Source of the DNA: Liquidambar formosana
Lineage: Eukaryota > Streptophyta > Magnoliopsida > Saxifragales > Altingiaceae
Assembly: GCA_039720395.1 (NCBI GenBank)
Contig: CM077833.1
Location: 17,793,133-17,857,132, forward strand
Length of the DNA: 64,000 nt
Direction of reading: 5' to 3'
Shown here: piece by piece, positions 29,430 to 39,164 of the stretch
How the letters are laid out: every line of letters starts with the position of its first letter
How positions within the stretch are numbered: the first letter of the stretch is position 1
Position numbers and translations under genes: made by a program
Notes under the pieces: model-generated
What the model saw: the letters and a program-made list of their open reading frames with translations, nothing else
The model's database searches: none
What the model was told of the DNA's origin: nothing

Positions 29430-31510
29430 GTTCGTTAAAAAGTTTTTTCATTTATTTTTTAGCCGAGTTTTTGACGAGCCTAAATTATTTTGTTTAAGCT
29501 TAGTTCGTTTACTAGCGAGCTGAGTTTTTAACGAGCTGAACTTTTAATGAGCCTAAATTATTGTGATTGAACTCAGCTTAAGAGAAATTAGAGAAGCTCG
29601 TGCTCAAGCTCAAACTCGATTTAGGCTTGATTTTAAGCTTGTCTTGATCTCATTAAAGTGGATTTGCATGTATTATTTATAACATTTAAGTCTAATGAGG
29701 AATATTTAGGAACTAATAACCTTTGCCTTAATTTTATTTGTTATTATTTGTTATTAACCTTTGCCTCAATCTATTATATATATCTAAAACGGAAGATTGG
29801 TACCCCTTTGTGTGCCAAGTGTCAAAATGAGATTTATTATTTTCTTTTTTCCCTTTCACATGCTGAAAGAGAGACACAATTGCCTTTTTGATAAAATTAC
29901 TTTTGAATAACTGTTTTCTAATCTAATACCAAAAATGGATATTTTCTATCAACTTGCTACAAATTGACCACAAATGTGTGCTAAAATGACAACTAATTTT
30001 CATTGTTTCATATTAATTTGGGAAGCAGTCACTAAAATGTAATTTTGCCAAAAAGTAACTTTTAGTGACTTTTGGGAAAACTACTTTTAGTGATAATTTT
30101 CCAACTTAATACCAAACAAAGGATTTTGTTTATCAACTTACCACAAATTGACTTGATAGGTGCTTCAAAAGAACTATTAACTTACTTTGTTTGGTATCAA
30201 GATGGGAAATGGTCACCAAAAGATAAATTCCCCAAAAGATAAATTTATCACATTTTTTTTTCTTTTTTATTTTTGTTGGTATTACTTGTTCTTTCTCATA
30301 CAGTAGAAGTAAGTTGACGCTTGGTATTCACTGCATATTTCTTTATTTTTATGTGTGAGGATTAAAAAACTCATACTATACAATGTCCAACCCAAACTAA
30401 TAAACTGTACTATATTTTTATGTTTTCTTTATGCTTATTCATTTCCCCTTCTAAAAATTGAACATATTAAATTAAAATAAATAGTCATAATTAAAAAGAG
30501 AGACAAATAAAGGTAATAAGGATTAAAAAAGAAAACGTGATCCGCCTAAATTTTCAAATTCTCCCGATTTGCTTTTGACACCCAAAAAAAAAAAAAAAAA
30601 AATCTATTTTAATCAAAATTCTTCCATATGGTTAATTACATAAAGTTGAAAAGATTTATACTTTCTCTTATTTTCTTATCTTTTTCTCCTATTCTCTTTC
30701 TCAATCTGGATTTTTCTCTCATCTTTTTATGTTCTAATCTCAAACAAATTTTTAATATTTTTCCCCATGGTTTTTCACTCTTTGTAAAACCCACTCGAAA
30801 CCTCATGGAAGGTTAAGATTCATTGTTGTCATGCATTCTAAAATTTGCACTGTCGGATTTCGAGATACTTTCAACGGCTATACTTGCTTTGGTATATACC
30901 AACATATTAAAACCATAATTGTGGAATGGGCTAAGCTCTAGAGAATTTTAATATTTTTCCACCAAATATCATAACGTGTCAATTCCTTCATTTTTTACAA
31001 GTTTCTATCATTAAATTAATTGTTTTTCAAAATAATTTATCTTTTTCGGAAGTATAATTAAATTTGTGTGATACATTACGTTAACATCATATCAAAAATA
31101 ATTTTGATTGAACATCAAAGATTATTTTTACCTATATCTTTTAAATTTAATTGACATATTATATTAACAAATATATTTTACTATTTTATAAATAATAAGT
31201 ATTCTGTTAAAATTTTAATTTGCTAATAATATTATTTTTTTTATAAATTAATCCATGCATCGCACAAGATTCCAAGCTAGTTTGTTTTACTAAACAAGCC
31301 CACTAACAAGCTCATTAACGAGCCTCATTTTGAACCCTTAACAAGCTCTTTATCGAATTCTTAACGAACTTGTTAATAAGCCTAAATGAGTGGAGCTTTA
31401 CTTTGCTCAAACTTGGCTTATTTACTAATCGACCAAGTTCGAGCCAAGCCCCTATTGAACTTTCTTGTGAGTCGTTAATGAGTGGCTCAGTTCATTTGCA
31501 ACCCTACTTG
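29430..31510. mobile_element. Older element with ACGAGCC/GGCTCGTT-type repeats, split by a Helitron
   Basis: Both flanks of the Helitron (29430-29769 and 31281-31510) are rich in variants of AACGAGC, GAGCTTAAGC and GGCTTGATTTT. The right end reads TGGCTCAGTTCATTTGCAACCCTAC, whose reverse complement resembles the GGGTTGCAAATGAGCC start of common plant MITE-like elements. The left terminus was not found, so the limits are approximate. Confidence 0.4.
29770..31280 (+). mobile_element. Non-autonomous Helitron (copy B)
   Basis: It starts TCTATTATATATATCTAAAACGG and ends ATTCCAAGCTAG, between A (29769) and T (31281). Internal sequence matches copy A (547-1972) in inverted orientation across most of its length, including GGTATATACCAACAT and the CCACCAAATATCATAACGTG block. 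The terminal hairpin is degenerate (ATGCATCGCAC). No helicase is encoded. Confidence 0.8.
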
Positions 31511-32807
31511 TAGTGAGTAATAAATTTTATTTTATTTTTTTTAAAATCTCTAAATTTGACAATTTAAGTAGGTGTGCAATCATAACAACAGTTATAACCA
31601 AGACAACACAGACATAAAGACATCGGGAAGTTCCCTTTATAGACAACACCAAAAAAAAAAAAAAAAAAAAGACTCTATAAAGGGACTGTTCTTCAAAAAA
31701 TTAATTTTTTTCTTTTCTTCTACTTAAATTACCGAACTAACTCAGATCATTGTTGGGTATAACAAATGATATATTGATGCGTGTGGGACTTATTCAGACT
31801 TGAGTTGTTTAATTAAAGGCAATTTTATATTCAAGCTAAAAGGAAAATAAATAGAAAAATCGAAAGAGAAAAGAAAATATGAGATAATTGTATCCATGAT
31901 TATTGGAATTTAAAGAGTATATATTATGGTTGGAAAGATGAAAGAACCTTAACTAAGATAATTATGGAAATGAAAACAAGGAAAAAGAAAGGTTGGGAAG
32001 AAAGAGGAGAAAAAGCCATTTGGAGGAAGGAGATAGAATGTTGGGCCTATGGGTATATACTATTCAATGAATCTTACATAATAAAAAACATTTAATTCTT
32101 TTTAATAATAAATTACTTAAAAAACTAGTTATAAATTCCTTAAGAGTATTCTGGACATTTAAATAAAAAAGGTAGTAATTTATTTATCATTTAATTTAAA
32201 TGGTCCAAATATAGTTAATTAAAAATTTTTCTAAGCAAAAGAAATTTAGAAATAGTATTAGATGATTGATGGGGTAGGGAAGGGTAGTGGCAGAGCTAAG
32301 AAATTAGTCTTATAGTGTCAAGACTTTGTTGGCAAATATTGTATTACTTTTATAATTTAGTCAAAACAGTAAGCATATAAATCACAAATGAATAGAAATA
32401 AATTTTGGAAAATAACAAACTTACAGTACTCAGAAGATGATTAAAACAGAAATGGAATGATCAAGGCTAATGTTCGACACTATGTCCTTAAGACAAATTT
32501 CACCCCTCACATTGTGCTTTGAGTCGCTCGGACGTTTGCCTCTCAGGATACAATGATCAGTACACACAGAAGAAGCACTGCAATCTGTGCGTCTGGCGAA
32601 CCACCGTGTTTATACTCCCTCTCTAATGACGACTCAAAATGATGCAAAAATAAACTCTTGATTTATCTTTAATTGTGTGCGAAATGCAGGTTTATATAGA
32701 TTCTCCAGAACAATTAAAAGACACACTGATCAAGTGTCTTATGGTCATAACTGTTTTGGGTTAACAGATAGACACAACTTAACAATAATAATTTAAGTTA
32801 ACAAAAG
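31511..32807. other. AT-rich intergenic DNA
   Basis: No gene or bounded element recognised. Confidence 0.5.
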
Positions 32808-32816
32808 GGAACGGTT

Positions 32817-33598
32817 ATTGCAACCCCCCAAACTTATTAGTTGCCCCCCCTAATTTCCCAACCCCTCAATTTTAGAAACCCACCCCATGTAAATACTAAA
32901 ATACTCCTAAGCAAATATCTATAAAACCTCACCCCTCTCAGCCCACCCCCACACACACCACCAACAAGAAGAAAGAAGGGTTTCCTCCCACCCCACCCCA
33001 TCGGCAACGGCAATGGCGACGGCGACGACGACAGCAAGTACGGGCAAGAGAACTCTTCACCTACCTTCTCTTCTTCTTCTTGTTTGGATCTCTAGAAAAC
33101 TGTCCTTCTTTCTCTTCTCTCTTCTTCTCCTCTGTTTCTTTTTTTTCCCCCTCTGCTGGGCAGATCTGCGTGAGATGGCAACAAGAGCTGAGGATAAAAC
33201 CCAGAACTAGATCTGGTACTCCCTCCCGTAAGCTGCCTTCTTTTTCCTTCTTCTTCTCTTCTTCTTCTTCATTTTTTTTTTTTTCCCCTGTTGGCAGCCC
33301 TCTTTTTTTTTTCTTTCCTTTTCATTTACTTTTCCTTCCTGTCGGTGGAAAAAATGGAGGAAGATTTCCCTTTCCCTCTTCCCCATGGTTAGATTTGTGT
33401 GTTTTGAAAAAAATGGATTATCAGAGAGAGTTGTTGGACTTGTAGGAGAGGGGTGCGGGAGAAGGGATAGGTGGGGGGTGGTCAGCATTTATGTTTTTAT
33501 TACTTAAGCCCCTTTTGATAATTTTGTATAATAATTTTTTTAATTAACAATTATGAGGGGGCAACTGATAAGTTTGGGGGGTTGCAATAGCCGTTCCC
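32817..33598. mobile_element. MULE-type non-autonomous TIR element
   Basis: Terminal inverted repeats of about 45 bp: GGGAACGGTTATTGCAACCC at the left, GGGTTGCAATAGCCGTTCCC at the right. Flanks TTAACAAAA (32808-32816) and TTAGCAAAA (33599-33607) give a 9-bp duplication with one mismatch. The interior is C/T-rich. It holds CAGATCTGCGTGAGATGGCAAC and CTAGATCTGGT, similar to the complement of 6010-6055, which suggests a captured segment. The overlapping ORFs are low-complexity. Confidence 0.8.
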
Positions 33599-33607
33599 TT
33601 AGCAAAA

Positions 33608-34525
33608 TTAAAATTTGCTTAAAAAATAACACACATGGGTTAAGCATGTGTGTTTTTGGGTTTAAACCCAATATTGGCTAGATCCTCCCCCTCAGAAAAC
33701 TTGGATGCCCTTTGGGCCCAATCCATGGGCTCAATGTATGTGTTTATAAACCCATAAAGGAATTCATAGTTTTCCAATGTGGAACAACCTTTATTATCAT
33801 TTTTCAACCAATTCTTCAAGGTGACTTTAGAGATCAATTTCTCATTCAATAATTAATGATTTTGGCCAATTAAATATTTGAATTAATTCTCCACATGGAC
33901 ATTAACAAATTCCAATATCGACCCATCTCAAATTACACATGGGACCCACATTAATAATTGGGCCTACATCTCTAACAAACTCAAGACTAGTGACAAGTAT
34001 TTTGGAAAAAAGAAAATTGATGGTGGTCTCTATTAGCACCCAAAGACTTGTTTTTTCATCCCCCACTTATTTTACACTTTAAGATTTTATAAAAAATATA
34101 TAAGGTTTTCATAAAAACTAATCGCGCTATCTATTAGAAAGCATCATTTTGAACTATTTTTTTAAAGAAAGTTTTTTCAAAATCTATCGTTTAAGTGGAC
34201 TTTTTAGTCATTTATGAAATGAAAACTATAAATGGCAAAAAAATCTACTTAAACGATAGATTTTGGAAAAACTTTGTATAGAATAGAAAAATAATTATAA
34301 TAAATAGAGAGTCAAATTCATCAATTTTTTGGGTTAAAAAAGTAGCTAGAGGATGAAAATAAAATGTTTTGATGGGTTAAATAAAAAGTTGGCAAGGTCA
34401 AAATTTTAAATTCTCATAATTTAGTTCAAGAAAAAAAAAAAATTCATGAGCGTCAATTGGCTTCCGTGACCACCCTCCCTCCCCCTCGGAGGGGCGACCT
34501 TTATTTATTTATTTATTTAAATGGA
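33608..34525. other. Intergenic DNA
   Basis: No gene recognised. Near 34170-34270 two inverted copies of AAATCTATCGTTTAAGT form a possible small foldback (arms ~34180-34200 and ~34243-34264). Confidence 0.45.
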
Positions 34526-34971
34526 CTAGATATGGGCACACGTACGTTGCACGTGAATATTATTTAAATAAAAAATTTATAATTCTATATATATCTATAT
34601 ATATATATATATATATTGAACATGAAAATCTAATTATTTGTTACTTTTGTGTTAATTTAACTTATTAGAATAAACGCTCAACACAATAAGGTCAAAATTC
34701 CTTCAATTGTTAGGAGTTATGGAAGGAATAAGAAATTAACTAGAACACATGCATAGTAGTGGAGGCTATCTAGAATTTATGAAGTGAACATAAATTATGT
34801 TATCTTTTTTCCTTATTTTTTGCTAGAAAATAAATATTCTTAATTGATTAAATATAAAACATTCTTAATTGGTTAAATATGGGAAGCAAATAAATACTTA
34901 AAATTTAAAATAATGATGTAATGGTCAATCAAAAGTGTTTCTAAAGTATAAACTTTTATAGGTAGTATAGA
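34526..34971 (-). mobile_element. Short non-autonomous Helitron (copy C)
   Basis: On the minus strand it begins TCTATACTACCTATAAAAG (34971) and ends in CTAG (34526-34529), flanked by A and T. A CACGTGCAACGTACGTG hairpin precedes the end. The terminus matches those at 45346 and 47522. It may be the 3' part of a longer copy ending near 36009. Confidence 0.65.
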
Positions 34972-35789
34972 TATAATATAATTTAATATGTGATACAAGA
35001 GCAACTTTGAGGGAGCTAGGTAGCAAAAAAAAAAAGAAAAGAGTAACAAATCTATCTTTTGCTACCTTATGTGGGCTGTAGCAATTTGCTACTTCAATTT
35101 GAGATGTGCATTCGAAAGGGAAGTAGAAAACAAATTTATTTTAATTTTATTTTCTATATTTTATATTTTTGATGCTTTTAAATATTATTTAATTTATTTT
35201 TTTAATAAGTGAAATTGATCCCTCATAATATAGTTTTTCTTATTTTTTCTATAAAAAAATTCTCAATTTTATTTTTATATGGTATCATCATCTACATTTT
35301 TTTTTTTTTTTTTTGTTCACTTAGAGATTGAAAAAAGAGTGGAGATCGAGATTTTCATTTTATTTTTTTCCTTTTTATTTTTCCCCCTCCCTTCCCATCA
35401 ACAACCAAATTCAAGCAAAATAATACTAATAATTATTATATACATATATGGCCCATTCCAACAATTTCTATGTTACAATCAAAACACATTCAAGGGTTTT
35501 CCTAGTCTACCCAAAATCCTCGAAAACAATCACCTCCGACCACAAACAAATTCAGCATTATATGAATTCTCACCAAATTTCAAGAAATACATAATAAAAG
35601 TATAAAACACTCACGCAACAGCCCCTTGAGATCTGGTATCGTCTCCATGATGTGGATATTTGGTTTGTGACTGCGTTGGGAAGTAGGTGTGCCTCTAACA
35701 GACGATTCTCCTTTGCTAGAGAATGAGAGGAAGAGGGAGATACAGAGTCAACATGTTTTAGGATTATATGTATAGTATTAAATGGAGTA

Positions 35790-36009
35790 TTTGATTTAGG
35801 GTTTCTTTTGAATTCCTATTTGTGTTTTATATATTAAGGTATGTGTTTTAGAATATATTAAGGTATGTGTTTTAGAATTATAGTTTCCATATTGCTATGT
35901 TTCCTATATATGCAGAAGGGTGGGTAGTTGTGTATTTAAAAATTAAAATAAGGATATATTAGTCAATCAAAAGTTTTTCTTACATTCATCTTTTTATAGG
36001 TAGTATAGA
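35790..36009 (-). mobile_element. Helitron 5'-end fragment
   Basis: The minus strand begins TCTATACTACCTATAAAAAG at 36009. It continues with AACTTTTGATTGACTAATAT and CCTTCTGCATATATAGGAAA, also seen in the Helitrons at 45346-47440 and 47522-47933. No CTAG end with a hairpin was found between 34972 and 36009. Confidence 0.5.
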
Positions 36010-36440
36010 TATAGATAGGGATTTGTAGTGTCATGTAAATAAGTTTTAATCATTGACTGATATTTTATTAGTTACAGTACACGTATTTTGCACATTAACA
36101 CTTTTAAAGTGGTATTAATTATAGTGAACACTTTTAAATGATATATTAATTATATTAAAAAAAATAGATAAATGAATGAAGATTTCATTTTATTTAATTT
36201 TTCATTTGTTTCCCTATAAGAGAACCATAACCGTTTACATCATAACAAACTAAAAAAAATCCACCTCGGTCAATGGTACGTTGAGATGAAATACTTTTAA
36301 TTAGAAAGGATAGCACCAACTAATTTGAGATTTTCACCAAACATGATCCGATTAAAGAGTTGAAAAGCAGTGATTGCATCTCACTAGAAAGATTACTTTT
36401 CCAATTCGAATGATGTAATATAATTCGAAATATAATTACA

Positions 36441-36803
36441 GGGTTAAGATATATAGGCACAAGATTTGACACAAATTTGTGTAACTCCATCTATGAAGCA
36501 TATTTTGAAAAACCTACCGTTGAATTAGATAGTCATCCTATGTAGACCATACATACCAAAAATCAAGTTGATCCGATATCATTTGCCATCCGATCCAAAA
36601 ACTTATATTTCTTATCAATAAAAATCTCACATTTATGGATGAAACAGTTTTTAATCTCGGATCAACTTAATTTTTGAAAAGCATGATCTACATAAAGAGA
36701 CTATCTAATCCAACGATGGGCTTCTCAAAATATATTTCACAGAGGGAATTATAAAAACTTGTGTCAAAATTTGTTTCAAATTTTATGTCCACAATCCTAA
36801 CCC
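36441..36803. mobile_element. Foldback MITE, MULE-type target duplication
   Basis: Inverted arms of roughly 150 bp start GGGTTAAGAT at the left and GGGTTAGGATT on the other strand at the right. Flanks ATAATTACA and ATAATTATA are a 9-bp duplication with one change. The arms share AACTATCTAATYCAACG-like and CAASTTGATCCGA words. The transcript could fold into a long hairpin. Confidence 0.75.
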
Positions 36804-37685
36804 ATAATTATAATTTCTCTATATATATCCATCCATTGAAGTCATCTCACGGAATCCATGATTGACATTAATTTTTGTTGGAACATAGTATAACTAAACA
36901 GGCATCTCAATTGGGAGTAACACTCCATAGAATCACTGTCACCTTACGGTGAACTTGCGCTTCTACTTCCACTTGGGTGAATTAAAAGTGGACGTCCTTG
37001 TCTCCAAATAATGGTTCTTATCAAGGTGAGTATGTATATGAAATTGAGTTTCTAACGTCTTTATCACAAGCCGATGATAAAAATGTATTTTGTCAAAGTG
37101 AATACCTGCAAGTCTATACATCCAACAGTGAGAGAGTGGCGATTTGAACTTGAGACTTATGTTTCCTAAACTAATGCATCTAATGGTACTATAGAATAAA
37201 AGATTATAAATATAAATAAATAGAGAGATGTCGATGACATTTTGGGCTAGGTGACATTTGCTTTATTTGCTAAGTAAGTGATTTCGGGTTTAAATTTTTA
37301 TTTTATATTTTTGGATAAAGAGACAATATATCTAAAAAAAGAAAAATCAATTTTGTATGAATTTATAGTTATTTGATACCAAATGTAAATTTTGACAATT
37401 ATCTTTATGAGCTTAACTCATCTCGGAAGCTTGGGCGTATGATTACCTATTTAACAAGTAAGACAAAAAAATACAAAATACAAAATACAAAAATAAAAGA
37501 ACCTAAAACTCTTCTCCTCTCATCACGATCACGAATATTTCATTGTTCATGGGGTCTATTCCCACACTCTTTGTGGCTAGACCCCCTCAAGGTTTATTTT
37601 CATTTTTTAGTACTTTAACCCATTGAGGGGTGTGGATCTAGTAAAAAAAGTGTGAAAATAAACTCTCCCTTGATCTTTAGGAACA
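36804..37685. other. Intergenic DNA upstream of the F-box gene
   Basis: No gene recognised. The distal promoter of the F-box gene probably lies here. Confidence 0.5.
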
Positions 37686-37700
37686 TGACGTGGCACGTCA
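37686..37700. promoter_or_regulatory. Palindromic bZIP-type site
   Basis: TGACGTGGCACGTCA is a perfect inverted repeat around one central base, with two ACGT cores. It combines a C-box/G-box-like half on each strand and lies 24 bp upstream of the TATA box, so bZIP factors are likely to bind it. Confidence 0.6.
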
Positions 37701-37723
37701 CGATCAATGGCAGCCGGAAAGGC

Positions 37724-37730
37724 TATAAAT
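37724..37730 (+). promoter_or_regulatory. TATA box of the F-box gene
   Basis: TATAAAT lies about 285 bp upstream of the start codon, in a locally GC-richer context. Transcription would begin near 37755. Confidence 0.6.
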
Positions 37731-37886
37731 GCAACAGTCTATACCAAAATGCAGAGGAGTACAACTCACTGAAACGGGTTAGTTTAGGAATAGAGAATAA
37801 GGGTCCACACTCCACACAACCACCAGAGCATAAGTTTCCAGCGTACCATCGAAGGCACGATTCGCGTTACCTCTAAAAGACTCTCC

Positions 37887-37990
37887 GAAATTTCAGATTT
37901 TCCGACCGAACCCCTCGGCGTCGCCGCCGCCGCCGTCCGTTCAAAAAGACTAGAAATCTCTGAAATTTCAGATTTTCCGACCGAACCCCT
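37887..37990 (+). repeat. Direct repeat in the F-box 5' leader
   Basis: A 29-bp sequence (GAAATTTCAGATTTTCC through CCGAACCCCT) occurs at 37887-37915 and 37962-37990. Each copy is followed by GCC/CCG triplet repeats. It is a ~75-bp duplication inside the leader. Confidence 0.85.
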
Positions 37991-38012
37991 GCTCCGCCGC
38001 CACCACCGGCAA

Positions 38013-39164
38013 ATGGATGCGTCACCGATCTATCGGCTCCCCCAAGACACTCTCCACCAGATCTTCTCATTCCTCCCCCTCCGTCAGATCATGCTCTGCC
38101 GATCTGTGTGCAAGTTCTTCGACCAAATCCTATCCTCATCGTCCTTCATAGACCTCATCCAAAACACCCAACCACCTCTTCACCTCCTCGCCTTACGCCC
38201 ACCTCACCACCACCATCACTACCACCACAATCACCACCGCTACGTATCCCCTCATCAATCACTCCACGTTTTCGACCCCGATGCGAACCAATGGCTCAGA
38301 TTTAACCTCACCTTCCTCCCTTTCCGTTCACCTTCCCCGGTCGCTTCCTCTCTCGGACTCGTCTACCTCTGGGGCGACTCGCCCGACTCGCGGCCTGACT
38401 CAAGTAAGTCACTCGTCGTCTGCAACCCCTTAACTCGCCAATACCGAGTCCTGCCCCAACTCGGCTCGGCCTGGTCCCGACACGGCTCGGTGTTGGTGGG
38501 TCCACCCGGCCGAGTCCTGGTTCTCACGGAACTCGCCACGCTCTACTTCTCCGGGTCAACCCAGTGGAACAAGTTCTCATCGAACCTACCATCCAAACCC
38601 AGGAGCCCAATCTTAGTCTCCGACTCGGTGTACGCGCTGTGCGACGTCGGAGCGCCATGGAGAAGCCAATGGAAGCTGTATTCGTGTTCTGTCACGAAGC
38701 TGGATTCATCACAGGCATGGTCTCGGTTAGAAAGGCACGAATGGGGCGACGTGTTCGACATTTTGAAACGACCCCGTTTGGTCCGCGGAGTTGGGGAGCG
38801 AATCCTGATGGTGGGTGGGTTGAAATCATCCTTCTCGCTAAACGCGGCGTGCTCGACGATTTTGATACTGAGGTTGGATTTGGAGACGCTGGAGTGGGAC
38901 GAAGCGGGGAGAATGCCGGTGGAGATGTTTAGATGTTTTCAGGAATCGAGTAAGTTTAAGGTGTTCGGAGCGGGTAATCGGGTTTGTTTCTCGGGTAAGC
39001 GGGTGGGGAGGATGGCTTTGTGGGATGGGTCTTCGTCGGAGGTGGAGGAGGAGGAGGAGTCAGGCAAGGGGAAGTGGAGGTGGATCGACGGTGTGCCGGG
39101 GAATGTGGAAGGGGGATTGTGTCGAGGGTTCGTGTTCGAAGCCAGGCTCACTGCATTGCCTTGA
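38013..39164 (+). CDS. SKIP15: F-box protein, probable SKIP15
   Basis: The intronless gene encodes 383 residues. The F-box is at residues ~7-46 (YRLPQDTLHQIFSFLPLRQ ... CRSVCKFF), which should bind the SKP1 (ASK) subunit and recruit substrates to an SCF ubiquitin ligase. A His-rich tract (H65-H75) follows, then a beta-propeller-like region with LHVFDPDANQWLRF, LGLVYLWGD, VVCNPLTRQYRVLPQLGSAW and WIDGVPG. This order matches the Arabidopsis SKIP15-type F-box protein as I recall it; the assignment rests on memory, not on a search. The start is the first in-frame ATG after a GC-rich leader. The gene is markedly GC-richer than its surroundings, as is common for single-exon plant genes. The TATA box and palindromic bZIP site upstream suggest ABA- or light-type control. 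No defects were seen. Confidence 0.85.
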   Translation: MDASPIYRLPQDTLHQIFSFLPLRQIMLCRSVCKFFDQILSSSSFIDLIQNTQPPLHLLALRPPHHHHHYHHNHHRYVSPHQSLHVFDPDANQWLRFNLTFLPFRSPSPVASSLGLVYLWGDSPDSRPDSSKSLVVCNPLTRQYRVLPQLGSAWSRHGSVLVGPPGRVLVLTELATLYFSGSTQWNKFSSNLPSKPRSPILVSDSVYALCDVGAPWRSQWKLYSCSVTKLDSSQAWSRLERHEWGDVFDILKRPRLVRGVGERILMVGGLKSSFSLNAACSTILILRLDLETLEWDEAGRMPVEMFRCFQESSKFKVFGAGNRVCFSGKRVGRMALWDGSSSEVEEEEESGKGKWRWIDGVPGNVEGGLCRGFVFEARLTALP

